Below are positions 7,359 through 7,425 of a DNA stretch of 7,425 nt, piece after piece. The notes beneath the pieces were generated by a model. The model was not told the origin of the DNA, ran no database searches, and saw nothing but the letters and a program-made list of their open reading frames with translations. Position 1 is the stretch's first letter, and every line of letters begins with the position of its first letter. Origin of the DNA: Bacteroidales bacterium (GTDB lineage Bacteria; Bacteroidota; Bacteroidia; Bacteroidales; JAAUTT01); NCBI GenBank assembly GCA_012031335.1, contig JAAUTT010000201.1:1-7425 (forward strand). The letters run 5' to 3'. A program made the position numbers and the translations under genes.

Positions 7359-7425
7359 ATGGGAAGTCAGTATGGATATAAGAATTGTATGAACGAGTTT
7401 TTTTATTGTTCAAAACTTATTGGGT

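Overview
The window comes from a member of the Bacteroidota. The strongest evidence is a type IX secretion (T9SS) type A sorting domain at the C-terminus of the DUF1501 protein at 3664-5295. A lipoprotein with an acidic patch just after its lipid-bearing cysteine, a PorT-like outer-membrane barrel, AT-rich DNA and the lack of clear Shine-Dalgarno sequences agree with this. I cannot name a genus. No RNA genes, insertion sequences or CRISPR arrays are visible.

Left block, minus strand, 1-1571. A GtrA-family membrane protein (GTG start at 1571) is followed after 31 bp by a secreted protein of unknown function (1039-335). An ArfB-type ribosome-rescue hydrolase overlaps its end (start 345, running off the left edge). 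The three are probably co-transcribed. Next is a 417-bp non-coding stretch (1572-1988) with several short dyads.

Centre, plus strand, 1989-5295. A DUF1800 protein (1989-3645 once one frameshift is repaired) and a DUF1501 protein (3664-5295) lie 18 bp apart. This is a widespread but functionally uncharacterised gene pair. The DUF1501 partner has a twin-arginine-like signal at the front and a T9SS sorting domain at the back, so it is expected on the cell surface or outside the cell. A hairpin at 5332-5358 may end the transcript.

Right block, minus strand, 7413-5367, convergent with the DUF pair. An outer-membrane beta-barrel protein overlaps by ATGA a lipoprotein of about 398 residues. The lipoprotein is broken into pieces by four single-base shifts, but the whole protein can be rebuilt by hand and the length then comes out as an exact number of codons.

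A recurring theme is single-base indels, mostly in short A/T runs: one in arfB, one in DUF1800, four in the lipoprotein and probably one in the signal peptide of the barrel protein. They fall in unrelated genes, and each reading frame continues sensibly after repair. Uncorrected sequence or assembly error is therefore the simplest reading, with real decay or phase variation as alternatives. The most interesting biology is the surface-targeted DUF1800/DUF1501 pair and its dyad-rich leader, next to a candidate surface lipoprotein/barrel pair.
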